The notes beneath the pieces were generated by a model, which had not been told where the DNA came from, searched no databases, and saw only the letters and a program-made list of their open reading frames with translations. The translations under genes and the position numbers were made by a program. From NCBI RefSeq assembly GCF_030272615.1, contig NC_081414.1:312373664-312437663 (forward strand): a stretch of DNA of 64,000 nt, written 5' to 3'. Shown here piece after piece: positions 1-11,040 of the stretch. Position 1 is the stretch's first letter. Every line of letters begins with the position of its first letter. This DNA is from Cryptomeria japonica. Lineage: Eukaryota; Streptophyta; Pinopsida; Cupressales; Cupressaceae.

Positions 1-436
1 TTGGTAGTTTTGTGTGAGATTTATTCTATAAAAGAAATCACATGAGTAGTCGTCTAAGGTTAGTTAGTTGGCTATTTTGGCTAATGGGTTGAGAGCATTT
101 CTTGTTAGCATTTGTTAGGGTTCAAAGCATGGCATGGGATGTGTGGTTACATGTTTGATCACATGGAGTGCTTGTATAGAGCTTGTGTTTCAAAGTGTTC
201 ATTGAAGACTCTGAAAATCTATTGTAATGATTTCATTGTTGAATAATACATGACGGATGAATGCTTTTGGAGGTTGGGTTTTTCCCTCTTCAGAGTTTTC
301 CCAGGGCATAACTTGTGTCATCTTTGATAATATGTTGTCTATTATTTTACATACAAATTTTGAACACTTGTTTGCATAGATTTATCTATTTAGGTTAAGT
401 GGAGATTTGTCATGTATGGCTAGAAATTTCATAACA
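1..436 (+). repeat. 5' LTR, 3' portion only
   Basis: This is the R/U5 part of an LTR. It ends in CA at 436, two bases before the primer site. The stretch around 275-310 (GGGTTTTTCCC, then GTTTTCCC) resembles the pyrimidine-rich block often seen near plant LTR polyadenylation regions. The first 18 bases match 4705-4722 in the other LTR with two mismatches. Confidence 0.7.
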
Positions 437-438
437 TT

Positions 439-450
439 TGGTATCAGAGC
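439..450 (+). other. Primer-binding site, initiator Met tRNA
   Basis: The sequence TGGTATCAGAGC is the standard plant retrotransposon primer site complementary to the 3' end of initiator methionine tRNA. It sits two bases after the LTR terminus CA, the expected spacing. Confidence 0.85.
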
Positions 451-3400
451 TATGGTTGTGTTTTGTATAACCCTTGTTGGAGTAGATCTAGTGTATAGTT
501 GAATTTAGAGCTTGTATGAAAGAATGAATATATAGAAAGGTTTGAGGGTTTTATTTAGGTTGTTATTTTGTAGATTTGGGGTCATTTTTTGTAGATATGG
601 TTTATGAACTTGAGTTGGAAAAAGGGTTTTTATGGGTGTTCATAATGAGGGTTTTGGAGGAGAAATCTCACAAATGACCGCTTGCACCAAAACATACCTT
701 ACTAATGGATCCAAGAGGCTTGTGAGATGAAGATTGATCTAAAATTTGACATATTTGGAAAAAGTTGAAAAAGAAAAAAAATTTGCCCCCAAAGCTTGCC
801 ATATGACTACACGACATCTATATAGGCCAAAAGAAAATCATTAATTTCCTACACTAATTTTTTTCTATTGGTATTTATTCAAAGTATTTTTAAAAAAATT
901 AAAAAATTGGTTGGGGGTTCGCAAACCTCTCGACAACCTTGTCACATCTATGTAGAGGCCAATATTGGATTGACGCCTCGACTGGGACCTCATATGTAAG
1001 CATCAACAAGATATTGGTCTAGCGGGATTAACTCTCAATCTTGGGCTCCTGATTTGATGGGAGTTGCTGGAGACAACCCCCTAGGGTAACAAACAAATAA
1101 AAAAATTATTTTTAATTTTTTTGGTCAAATTGAAAAATAACCTTGTTTAATTTGGAACCAAGTCTACCCATTTAACACCCACCACCCTTGTGCCACCAAT
1201 TCACTACCTGAGGTAGCACTGACATCAACAAGCCACCTATGGGCCACCAGAGGGCCACCTCTCATTGCTTCATATAGCCATGTTGTAGAAATTTTGTCAA
1301 TTAAGCATAACTTGGGCAAATGGTGTTTTATTGTTTTATATACTCATTGAAAATATGGTTTTGAGCACTACACAATGGTCTGCTTTTTTTTCAATATTTT
1401 AATCATTTTAATAGTTAAATGATTTCTTAAAGTCATATATTCCCTTGAGAATTCAAGAGGTCGTGACTTGTATAAAAGAAGTCAAATTTTGGTCTTCTCA
1501 TAGTTGACGAAACACTTGTTCAAAGTACTACACATTGGATTGGGTATGGAATTATTTTACCATTATTTATTTGATATTATTTCCATCTAAGCTGTTTATG
1601 GGTTCTTGTGAATATGGAGCTTCTACAAGCTTATAGGAAATCAAATCTTAATGATTTAATGTTTGGGTCATTGTATACTTACATGTATATTTTTAATTAG
1701 TCTCATTTGAAATGGTAATCTATATATTTGTTAGATTTGTTTGTTGCATTGTTGGGTCTACAAGTTGTGCAGTGTTGTAGGCAATCTATACTTGCAGGTT
1801 TCATATATGAATTAGATGCGGGTTGTCTATATCCATAGACCTTTGAATGTTGATGTAGATTTATATTGGTGGCTTGGTTTAGAAACTTGTTTTGCTATTT
1901 TTGTTTATCATTTTGAGGATGAGAGATGGTGTTATCAGATACAATCATGATGTGGGATCTATGTTGTTGACTATGTGTAATGTAGAAAGGTGTAACATGG
2001 TGGGATTTTGATGTTGCTACAATTGGTGGTAATCATGTTGTCATGGATGTTACTTGTGCTTTGGTACTTTGACACAAAATGATTTTTATGCAAGTTCATT
2101 GTTGGTGGTGTTGGATTGATTCTTGATTGATATTGGTGGTGTATCTTCTTGTTTGAGGATCATGGTTTTACTTTGTGTTGCAATTGTGTTCCTTAATTGT
2201 GTGAGGGACTTAATTGATCTTTTGTTAGGATATTGTTATCATGATTTCATGGACAAATTGTTTACATACATTAATGGGAGATTCTGATAATGATGTTTGG
2301 CAATATTGTATATTCTTGGTTTGGATATCATGATTTGACTCTTCCCTTTGGGAGCTCTTAGTGTGGAGTTCTTTGATTGTATCGAGGCCACAAATGATCT
2401 TCATTTTAAGAGGATGGTTGTAATGATTCTATGGAGATCTTAGTATCACGGTTCAATGGGAGCTTGTGGAAATGATGTGAATTCACCAATTGATAGTGGA
2501 TGATCTTCTGTAGTTTTGATGGTGTAATGGATGGACTCTTGGATTATTGTTCTTTTATCCAATGAAGATTATTTGACATATTGGGTTTCATTGACAAGAG
2601 ATGGTTATCTTTAGGCGATTTAGAGATGTTGACATCTTAGAGCCATAGAGGATTCTTGGAGTCATTGGTTGAGGTATTGTTTATGTTATATGTTATGTCA
2701 TGGTATACTCTTGATTACTAGTTTAGAGTTTTGATATGATAAAGGTGCTCTCAGGAGCTTGATATGTTTATTAAAGCATATTGTCTTCTTCTTAGTAGAT
2801 GTGAGATCATGTTGTCATGTTTGTGTTCATGATTCTTAAGAATGGATTTTTAACACTGATCTTATTTTGTTCTCTTGGTATTGAGTACATGATCATTTTC
2901 TTGATTTCTTTATGATGATACCATATTGCATTTTGAGGTTTGGCATGGATTGATCAATTAAAATTTCTTCTAGATACTTGGAGACATTAGTGAGCCTTGG
3001 AGTTCTATTATGATTAGAGACGTGTTGAGGCGATTACTCGTGATGAGATATTACTAGTAAGTCGAAGAAGCATACACCTTGGTTGGACATGAGTTCAACA
3101 TGGACCTATGAGGAGATTGTTCTTAGATGATTCATGATGAGTTGGATATCTTGGAGGAGCATTCTCATTCCCTACTTTTGGTCTACCTAGCAGTTTATCA
3201 TCTAAGAGGTATTTCTCACTCTTTCTTTCAATTCCATGATGTTTTATGGTTTGATTTCTCATAGATATGATCTTTGGCTTGTTCATTTGGTTCTAGAGGG
3301 TTCATTTGAGGAGTGTTGGCATGTTTACCTCCTTATGCATTGTGAGTCATTTATGATGAGATTCATTGATGTTTAGTTTATGAAAAATTATTATGTATAT

Positions 3401-4421
3401 CCCTTAGATTGAGATTGTATTTGGTTTGAAAGACTTACATCCATTTTGGTTACATGATATATATATTATTTGATCTATGAGATTTAATATATGAGTGTTG
3501 TTAATGCTATTCTCTTTGGGGAAATGGTGGATATGATTATCATCACAAATTAGAATTTAAAGTTGATTTGTAGGACATGTTACAAGTTTTAAATTTCAAA
3601 GTCTCTCGTTGGCCTTTTTTATTTTCTTGGATGTCTATATTCACATTACATTATATGTGAGATCTTGTGTAGAGATATGGTGATCACTAGGTTTGTGGTC
3701 ATGTATTGTCTCTTGTACTTAATTGATTTTCGGTGATGACATGAAGGTTCCTTCATCTCTTTCCATTGTTGAGTGTGAAGAACTTGGGAGAGCTATGAAA
3801 ACTAGTGGTGAGAATTGTATTTGCAGCTTATTGATTTGTAGGTTTTGCATATCATTGTGGATGTTCCTTGTACTACATGATGTTATTAACACTTTCTATA
3901 TGATGCAATTAGTGGACCTTTGTATGTATTAGGTATTTTTTTAGGTTTGACATTACCTATGTAGTTGGAGTTCCTAGATGCATATGTACTTCACTAACAT
4001 GCATGGAACTTGAAACTTGTGATTGCATGTTATGGCATGAGGTTCACTTGTTATGAGTTGTATACCTTTGAGATATGGTTATTTGGATGTGTTAGCTCAT
4101 GTTGTGTGTTCTATTTCAACTATGGGGAGTATTTCCTGGTAGCTATTGATACAAATTGGTACCTTTGGATTAAGTGTTTGTGTTTGGGATATTAGTTGGA
4201 GGCATGACTTATGCTTCTTTGGATGGATTCTTATCTTTGTGAATTGACATGATGGAGTATGAGAAAATTCATGTTTAAAAATGCTGGTCATCTTGTTTGT
4301 TGTTATAGGTATCTTATGGAACACATGAAGCACTTTTATTCCTTCATGGTATATATGGCTATTGGGATTGTTCTCTTGTTTATGTTTGAGGTTGATGGGT
4401 TATTCTTTATGCAGTGTATAT
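451..4421 (+). other. Non-coding internal region of the LARD-like element
   Basis: About 4 kb without a supportable gene. The + strand is rich in T and G (many GTTG, TGATG and TTGG runs). Blocks such as the one around 2341-2400 reappear, diverged, as the reverse complement of about 33170-33260, and 2640-2700 matches about 33010-33070. This shows the region is an inherited part of a repeat family and not host spacer. Confidence 0.6.
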
Positions 4422-4432
4422 AAAAAGTGGGA
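4422..4432 (+). other. Polypurine tract
   Basis: AAAAAGTGGGA precedes the right LTR by three bases. It is the expected plus-strand priming site. The reverse-orientation relative has a matching GTGGGAGAA at 7832-7841. Confidence 0.65.
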
Positions 4433-4435
4433 TAA

Positions 4436-4730
4436 TGTTAGAATATCTGGTGTTTTGCACCTTGCATAATGCTTAATTTATTATTATTTGTAGTGCACCA
4501 AGGGGGACTCGGGATATGCGCATCACATGGGGTTAACATTCTGGAGGCCACTTTATGTGTTGTTTGTAATGCCATGATAAATATTTGAGTCTTCACATGG
4601 GAAACATATTTAATATTGGAAGAAAAATAATTACTAATATTAAATGAGGGGTTAATGGTTTTTTAATCTCATGGTATTAGTCACATGGTTTTATGCAATA
4701 CCACTTGGTGGTTTTGTGTTAGCTTGATTA
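4436..4730 (+). repeat. 3' LTR, 5' portion, interrupted
   Basis: Begins TGTTAG after the polypurine tract. Homology to the left LTR starts at 4705 and stops near 4730, where sequence beginning TGTAATGTCCC takes over. I could not find the continuation of this LTR downstream, so it is truncated or interrupted by an insertion. Confidence 0.6.
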
Positions 4731-6779
4731 TGTAATGTCCCGAATTAAATTAAATTGATAATTTAATAAGATTACATCAAGGGTCAAAAAATGAAATAAT
4801 TTTATCAATACAATACACTCTGATAAAATTATTTCAAATTAAATTGAAATACCCACAAAGATTTATTAGGAAATCTTACAAACTATGCACTCGATTCGAC
4901 AATTGGGTAATTAAATTAACTTGAAACTTCACCAAATTTAACATGTATGCAAATGTTAATAAAATAACCCCAAATATATGGCCAAAATATTCTAGTAATC
5001 ATATATTTATAATTATTTATTTTTAATACAAATTTGCATACAAAACTATCAAATATAACACATCCGATAAGCCTGAAATGTGTAGAAACTCACTAAAACC
5101 CTTGTAGAATTGCATTGTATGGTATTGATGTATTAATGAATGAAACATACAATGAATTAATAGAAATAAAATGGCTTCAATTCTGAAAATGGAATTTTGC
5201 AACTCAAATTACAAGAAAACTCCCAAACAAGGCACTACAAAACCACACTATCTTTGAATGAACTTCACCCAACATGCCAAAAACTTAAGTATGGATAAAA
5301 TATAAGGTCTAAAATGATTAAAAACAGAAACATAGAACCAAAAATTTTGTTAATATAAAATAACAATCTAAAACAAATTCTTAAACTAGAAACACCCAAA
5401 CTGCTAAAAACTTCCTACAAATTGCTAAGAAAAACAAGGAAATTTGAAACCTTTCAACACATTAGAAATATCTCGATTCAGTTGCACCTAAAGATCCTTA
5501 GACCCACTTCCCATGAGCCTTTTCCTTCATTTTTTTCATCTTTGAAGAATTGTCTTCAGAGGTTTGTCAATCTCCGAAGAAAAGAAAAGCTTTATAGCAA
5601 AGTAGCAAAGTTGAATGATGCAAAATGAAGCCAAAAGAACTCCTTTATCAAAAACCACTCCATAAAACAAATTGGAAACCAAAACCCATGACAAGAGATG
5701 AGGATAATCTTGCATTCTAATACTCTAACTACTTTTTCCAAATGTCCTCTAATTTCAACCATCTCCATACAAGTTAGCAACTTGTCAAAAGTTGTCAATG
5801 AAAAATTAAAAAAATTAATAGCCAAGAAATTCTCCTCCAAATACCACACCCACATTTGGGTATTTATTAATTTAAAATATCCTGTAATAATAAAATGTGA
5901 TTTTCAAATTAACCAAATCACCAAAAATGATATTAATTTGTGGTCTATCTGTGGGTCTTGAGTTTCTATATTTAGACTATTAGTATAACTAAAGATAGTA
6001 AGTTTTATTTTTGAAAAGGGGACATGAAAAGTCCTCCATTCCCCCAAAAAAAATTCCCTTAAGTAATTGTAATAACGTGAATCCAAAATCATATTTACAA
6101 GCTGAACAATCATATTATGCTGCATACCAAACCTTGATCTTGTACTTGCATGGTATTTCTTCTTCATCTCAAGCATCTCGAAGAATCCTTGGAAGGTGTT
6201 CTTGTTCTTAATAAATTTGTGGAGATTTATTTCAATGTAACTCTTAATACTAGAGGTATGTTTTATAACATTTCTTGCATCTTTCCCTATAAAAAACCTC
6301 CTCCCTGCAACTCCTTTCTAGGACTAAGTACACTGTCACCATGAAATCTGATTCAAAAGCTCTTGCAACTAATCTCATATATAAAAACTTGATTTAAGCA
6401 ACCTAAAGGATGGGTACAATAGAAAACACATCATTAAAATGGATATCAATCTTGAAAATAATTATCGCCTTTTCCTTGGAGTTGTGGAGGCATTCCATGC
6501 AGGATACTTCACGAATTGATTCAAATTGTATCTCTCATTAAGGGATGTGTAGTGCACTCTCTCTTTTGGCTTGTCAGACTTTGTGGTTTTGAGCTTTCTG
6601 TGTGGTTTTGACCCTTTTGGCATTGGTCGATTTTGTTTTGGATGTGACGTTTGTCTATGTCTTTTGGATTCATATGTGACATTTATACTCTATGCTATGT
6701 GGATCATTGGAATAATGATGATTTTCATATTGTTGACTATGATGTGATTATTTGATGTTAGATATGCTTTGATACCAAG
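4731..6779. other. Unassigned non-coding stretch with an LTR-like left edge
   Basis: Starts TGTAATGTCCCG exactly where the preceding LTR is broken. Other LTR ends in this window carry very similar starts (53446 and 59110, both on the - strand), so this may be the edge of an inserted LTR. A matching right edge and target duplication were not found. An imperfect palindrome (ATAATTTTATC to GATAAAATTAT) lies around 4797-4832. Several overlapping frames of 60-90 codons exist on both strands at 5400-6350, but none looks like a known protein. Confidence 0.35.
6767..6778 (-). other. Primer-site-like motif next to the fold-back
   Basis: On the - strand this reads TGGTATCAAAGC, one base away from the initiator-Met primer consensus. 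It lies just beyond the CA end of the 177-bp fold-back read on that strand. That is the arrangement expected for an LTR followed by its primer site. Confidence 0.4.
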
Positions 6780-6956
6780 TGTAACGCCCCGCTATGAGGC
6801 CCAGAGGACTAAAATGATAAAATTCTTCAGAGAAGGTTGTTGAATGACACAACTACATAAGGAAAGAACATATAGAAATGATTTGCGGACATGGAGTGAC
6901 CTTCTCAGAAGTATTTTATCATTTTAGTCCTTTGGGCCTCATAGCAGGGTGTTACA
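6780..6956. repeat. 177-bp fold-back with terminal inverted repeats of about 55 bp
   Basis: The left arm (6780-6835) begins TGTAACGCCCCGC. The right arm (6901-6956) is its reverse complement with a few mismatches, ending GCAGGGTGTTACA. The loop is about 65 bp. The ends are TG and CA. No convincing direct duplication flanks it (CCAAG on the left, AGGTA on the right). It could be a MITE or a very short LTR of a TRIM-type element; the neighbouring primer-like motif favours the second. Confidence 0.6.
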
Positions 6957-7831
6957 AGGTATTTGCTTAATAAACATCTCTTATGTGAACTAATAACAAC
7001 AATAAATAATAATTAACATTAGCATTAGATAACATCAATAAGGCATAAATCAACAACACAACATACACACATAATACAAGGTTTACATGGAGAAACCCTT
7101 GCAAGGAAAAACTCCACCAAGAAGAGAGGACAAGCTTGTATTGACAACAATAAAAGTGCTTACAATACAATCACTTTTATTCTCCTCTTTGCCTCCACCA
7201 TAGCAGCACCTATGTGCATGTGAACAACCTCCTTTTTCCTCATATATGTCCTTCATTCCTGCAGAGAAAAATGCATTCAACTGTTCCACATTAAAATATG
7301 CACCCAAAGGCTAAATTTATAGAATGGAAAGAGCTCCAAAACCACCAATAAAGGTTCCCAAAGAAGACTCTTCATTACTCATGACCACAACCCTTGGAAT
7401 GCCTCTATGGAACTAGAAAAGATATCGGTTTAACTACCAATACCTTCTTTCCAACATGGACACCTATACTTGCAAGATAAACATTATGTTAAATGTAATA
7501 AATGACCACAAACCAAGAGATGCATGTTTCATCTTCCATACTCCCACTTGGAGAAGCCTATAGGCCACTCTTTTTCCACTTTCTAAGTCATTAAATATCT
7601 TATTCTAGACATACATAAGTGGGAAAAAAGTAATAAATATTTGTGTCCACAACCCACTTTTACCACTACTAGTGTAACCCATCACCTCTTATGAATGTAT
7701 TACAAACAATGGTGAAAATTAAATATTATAAATTATTTTTCCAATACATCTTAAGTGCCTTAGGACAATTTCCAAGGATGTTGGAACCATGTCATAGGAT
7801 TTACAAGGTAGATGGCACCTTAATCCTAATA
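6957..7831 (-). repeat. 3' LTR of a reverse-oriented LARD-like element
   Basis: Read on the - strand, this begins TATTAG after a polypurine tract (7832-7841), parallel to TGTTAG after AAAAAGTGGGA in the + copy at 4436. A TATA-like motif (CTATAAAT on the - strand) lies near 7314-7323, and pyrimidine-rich TTTTTCC near 7100. The exact outer end is unclear because the fold-back element begins at 6956. Frames in it are short and unlike any protein. Confidence 0.5.
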
Positions 7832-8014
7832 TTCTCCCACTTGACATCATAAATTGTAAATACACTCATAGGATTCACAAAAGGGGAAAACCAACCCTTG
7901 GCCATCCATGTACCATCTGAATCTTCACCATGCTCTCATGCTCTAACAAGATACCTGCAACTCCAGCCATGATAACCACCATCAAGCAACAACGTCCTGC
8001 AACATGCCACATAT
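7832..8014 (-). other. Polypurine tract and end of internal region, reverse-oriented LARD
   Basis: GTGGGAGAA on the - strand is followed by internal sequence related to 4190-4420 of the + copy. The internal region is interrupted at 8015 by the gypsy dimer and resumes at 31508. Confidence 0.5.
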
Positions 8015-8019
8015 GGAAG

Positions 8020-9124
8020 TGTAGTATCATAAAATTGTGACCCTAGTAATTTTATACTGCATTAGGGTCCTCTCACATGCGAATTCGAATCCTCTAGCCT
8101 GATCGGAGACAGGAGAGTGCTCGGCTTGCAAAAACAGCTTCTTCCTTGGCCTCTACATCACCCTGACCACATTCTACCCTAGAGAAAGGGGTAGGACAGG
8201 GGCGTGGCGCTCCTGTCCCTGCCCTATTTTAGGGAAGGACCCTTCCTAGAGCATGCATTGTGGGTTGTGCCTCAGACGGGAAACTCCCCCGATGTTGGTC
8301 TGTGACGAAATTCAAATCCTCCAAAATAGGTATTTAAGGGCCATTCGTCCTCTCATTTGCATAAGTGGAATTTCGATAAGGTCATATTGCATAACCGATC
8401 AAGCATTCAAGAGGACTCAAGCATTCTTTTCCAGCATTGAGCATTCTCAAGTCTACCTTCAAGGCTAGGTGATGCATTCAAGTCAAGGATTCAACCATTG
8501 AAGAGAAGATTGATTCCAACATACAATTCCACACAAGCATTTCTATCAACATTGCTACTACAACCTCCCTTCAGGTGATTTACAATTTAGTCTTTCATTT
8601 ACATCTACTTGTAAGTACTTTATTTCATTACTTGGTTAATTTCAAAACTGGGGTTTGACCTAAAGGCAAACCCCCAATCCCAACCCATTTTCCTCTCTTT
8701 TATGTGGGTAGGTTGCAGGTACGTAACTGTACTTTTGGATTCGGACTCCATTTGAAGAGGCAGAAAAACCCTTTTCATTTTGCAGATTTTTCGGAGGATC
8801 GTGTACATTCTCGCCATGGTCCAGGCAACCTTTCCTCAAATTCGCAGGGCGACTTCGTCTCAACATTTTATTGCCAGATCCAGGTGCACAGCTTCATCCC
8901 ATATTCCGATCTCAAGTTATAATCGATTCTTTGTCACTTTTGCACTACATAATTAATTCAATTTCTTTTCTAAATCAATCAAGGAATAGGGGATCAACTT
9001 AGCATTCCCAATTCATTCAGAATTTAATCTACCATCTTTGTGTGGAGAGATTGAATCTAGTGAATTATTCTTCCCCCTTCCTAATGTAATGGTGAAAAGT
9101 GTTTGAAGGATAATCAATAGTGAA
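8020..9124 (+). repeat. LTR A, 3' end deleted
   Basis: Begins TGTAGTATCATAAAATTG, like LTR B (17020) and LTR C (30263). A TATA-like TATTTAAG lies at about 8331. Compared with LTR B, the last 73 bases of the LTR and the first 10 bases after it are missing. The break falls at a GTGAA shared by both sides, so the intact primer site of this unit is lost. Confidence 0.85.
8185..8225 (+). repeat. GC-rich LTR minisatellite, one unit
   Basis: One copy of a GGACAGGGGCRTGGCGCC-type unit inside the U3 part of LTR A. LTR B has two units and LTR C three. Confidence 0.7.
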
Positions 9125-10117
9125 CCCAACATCTTGCATGCTTTCCTTTGAACAAGATTGCATATTTTTCATTTACAAGTTTCAACTTTCTACAAACTTA
9201 GTGGTTAAATCGTCCAAAACCCTAGTTTTTAAAATAAAAATTGAACTTATGATTTGTAAAAATTGCTTATGATTGTCTCAGATCTAAAAAAAAAATTTAG
9301 TGTCAAATTCAATTTCCTCATTGTCTTGTTCAATTTGCAATTAAAATTTACAAAATTAAAAGGTTATTTGTTAAAATTTTAAAAATCATCTTGAACTTGT
9401 GCCAAAATTAGATTTCCATTTAGTTTTTCAGATTTCTGATTGTTCTCAGATTTGTCTTCAATCCTACAATTCAAATTTCAAAATTAAGTGGTTAGGTCAT
9501 CAAACCCTAATTTTTAAAATTAATTAGATTTTGTGTGAATTTCAAATCAATTTCAGTTACATTCATATTTATAAATACTTTCCAAGGTGTCCCTATCCAT
9601 TAGGTTTGACCCTTTTCAAAATTGCAATTCAATTCCTCTTTTTCTTCAAAACCCTAATAGGGTCCTATTTTCACATTTGCGTCTTCATTTTGCCCATCTA
9701 GAGATTGTAAAATTCGCCAATTTTGGGGGGTTACCTTTAAAATCATCGTAATATCCATCCCTAAAAATTTTGAAAAAAGTTGGTCAGACCATGTGCATTC
9801 CCGCCACAATCGATTTTTTTCCCGAAATTTCGAGAAACTGTTATGACTGTATTTAATAGCCTAAATCTTGAAGATTGGCTGATTTTATCGATTTTTGAAC
9901 CCTCTAGAATCGGAAATACCTTCAAAACTCAACATTTCAACTTTCAAGAAATTTTTAAAAATTAAGAGGTTAATTATTGTCTGCCTTGATTTTAAAATTT
10001 CTAATTTCCTTTCATTTTTGGAAATTGTGTCATTCTCTTCCCCCCAACAAAGTTCAAATTGTGTATCATTAATTCCTTGCATTTTGCATTATTCAATTTT
10101 GTAAACTTTGTTCTACA
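9125..10117 (+). other. Untranslated leader of gypsy unit 1
   Basis: A/T-rich leader shared with unit 2 (18229-19102 plus 25878-26141). No gene is visible. It ends at CTACA (10113-10117), one arm of the duplication flanking the nested solo LTR. Confidence 0.6.
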
Positions 10118-10544
10118 TGTTGTCCTCATTTTTGTTTTCAAAAATGAAGGACCATTACATGAAATTTTTGTGAAAAAATGAAAAATTTTACTCTATGGCA
10201 TGCTTCCTGAGGCAGAATTTCGACTAATCCTTGGACTGGCTTAATCCTCAGTCCATCCTCGAACTATGTTTCGAATTTCGTCAAATTCTGGGTTCGTTTG
10301 CTATGTCTTTCCTTCAATTTCGGGTTTTAAAATCCCGACTGCAGGTGGAGAATTTTCTTCAAACTGCAAGTTTTAATGATGTTCATTGTTTTGGTCTTTG
10401 TAGGGGAATTTTTGACTTATTACATGTGCACTTTTATTTAAAAGATGTTACTTGTAATTTGTTTTAAATTTCCCCTTTGTTGTTTTTATCTTTTTATTGT
10501 TTTTTGGTCATTTTTAGTTAAAATAGGGATTTTTTGGCTCAACT

Positions 10545-10716
10545 GCAAGTAAACTTGCAGTTTGGTCAAAAAACCCCTACTTTAATGGTTTTCACATGTA
10601 ATAGGGATTTTAAATCCCCATTACATATGTGCAAGTAAACTTGCAGTTTGGTGAAAAAACCCCTACTTTAATGGTTTTTGCATGTAATAGGGATTTTAAA
10701 TCCCCATTACATATGT
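10545..10716 (+). repeat. Two tandem 86-bp units with an internal palindrome
   Basis: Units 10545-10630 and 10631-10716 differ at only a few bases. Each contains GTAATAGGGATTTTAAATCC followed by CCATTAC, an imperfect hairpin of about 13-16 bp per arm. Confidence 0.85.
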
Positions 10717-10727
10717 GCAAGCAAGTA

Positions 10728-11040
10728 TAACTTGTTGTAGGGATTTTATTTCCCATTTACAAGTATTTAAAACTTGCAGTTTGCTCCAAAAAACCCGATT
10801 TTGCCTTGTAAGTGAAAAAGTGACAATTTAAAACTTGCACTTTGGTCCAAAAAACCCAATTTTGCTCATAAAGTGCATTTTTGACATTTTAAACTTGCTA
10901 TTTGGCCAAAAAATCCCGATTTTGCCTAACATGTTGAAAAAGTGAAATTTTAAACTTGTCATATCCTCCAAAAAACCCGATTTTCATTGTTTCATACATT
11001 TTAAACTTGCTATTTGTTCCAAAAAACCTGAATTGCAAGG
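10728..11040 (+). repeat. Degenerate repeats, AAACTTGC ... CCAAAAAACCCGATTTT
   Basis: Four to five diverged copies spaced about 60-75 bp apart follow the 86-bp units and share their AAACTTGCAGTTTGG core. They look like older members of the same array. Confidence 0.65.

Larger units (their letters stand above)
1..4730 (+). mobile_element. LARD-like non-coding LTR retrotransposon, both ends incomplete
   Basis: The left LTR is cut by the window edge and ends at 436. It is followed by a primer site (439-450), about 4 kb of T/G-rich sequence, a polypurine tract (4422-4432) and the start of a second LTR (4436). The longest open frames inside are under 80 codons and resemble nothing, so no gag or pol is visible. 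The motif at 4705-4722 matches 1-18, which ties the two LTRs together and suggests a full LTR near 700 bp. A related copy lies in reverse orientation at 6957-8014 plus 31508-33718. Classification as a LARD is inference from the complete cis signals with no coding capacity. Confidence 0.72.

Noticed and set aside
5422-6344. Several overlapping frames of 60-90 codons on both strands, as a possible host gene
   Set aside because: Low-complexity composition, no recognisable motif, and frames on opposite strands overlap freely. Expected by chance in AT-rich DNA.
4731-6779. A complete solo LTR from TGTAATGTCCCG to the fold-back
   Set aside because: No matching CA end with a second GATTA (the expected duplication of 4726-4730) was found, and the broken LTR does not resume at 6957.
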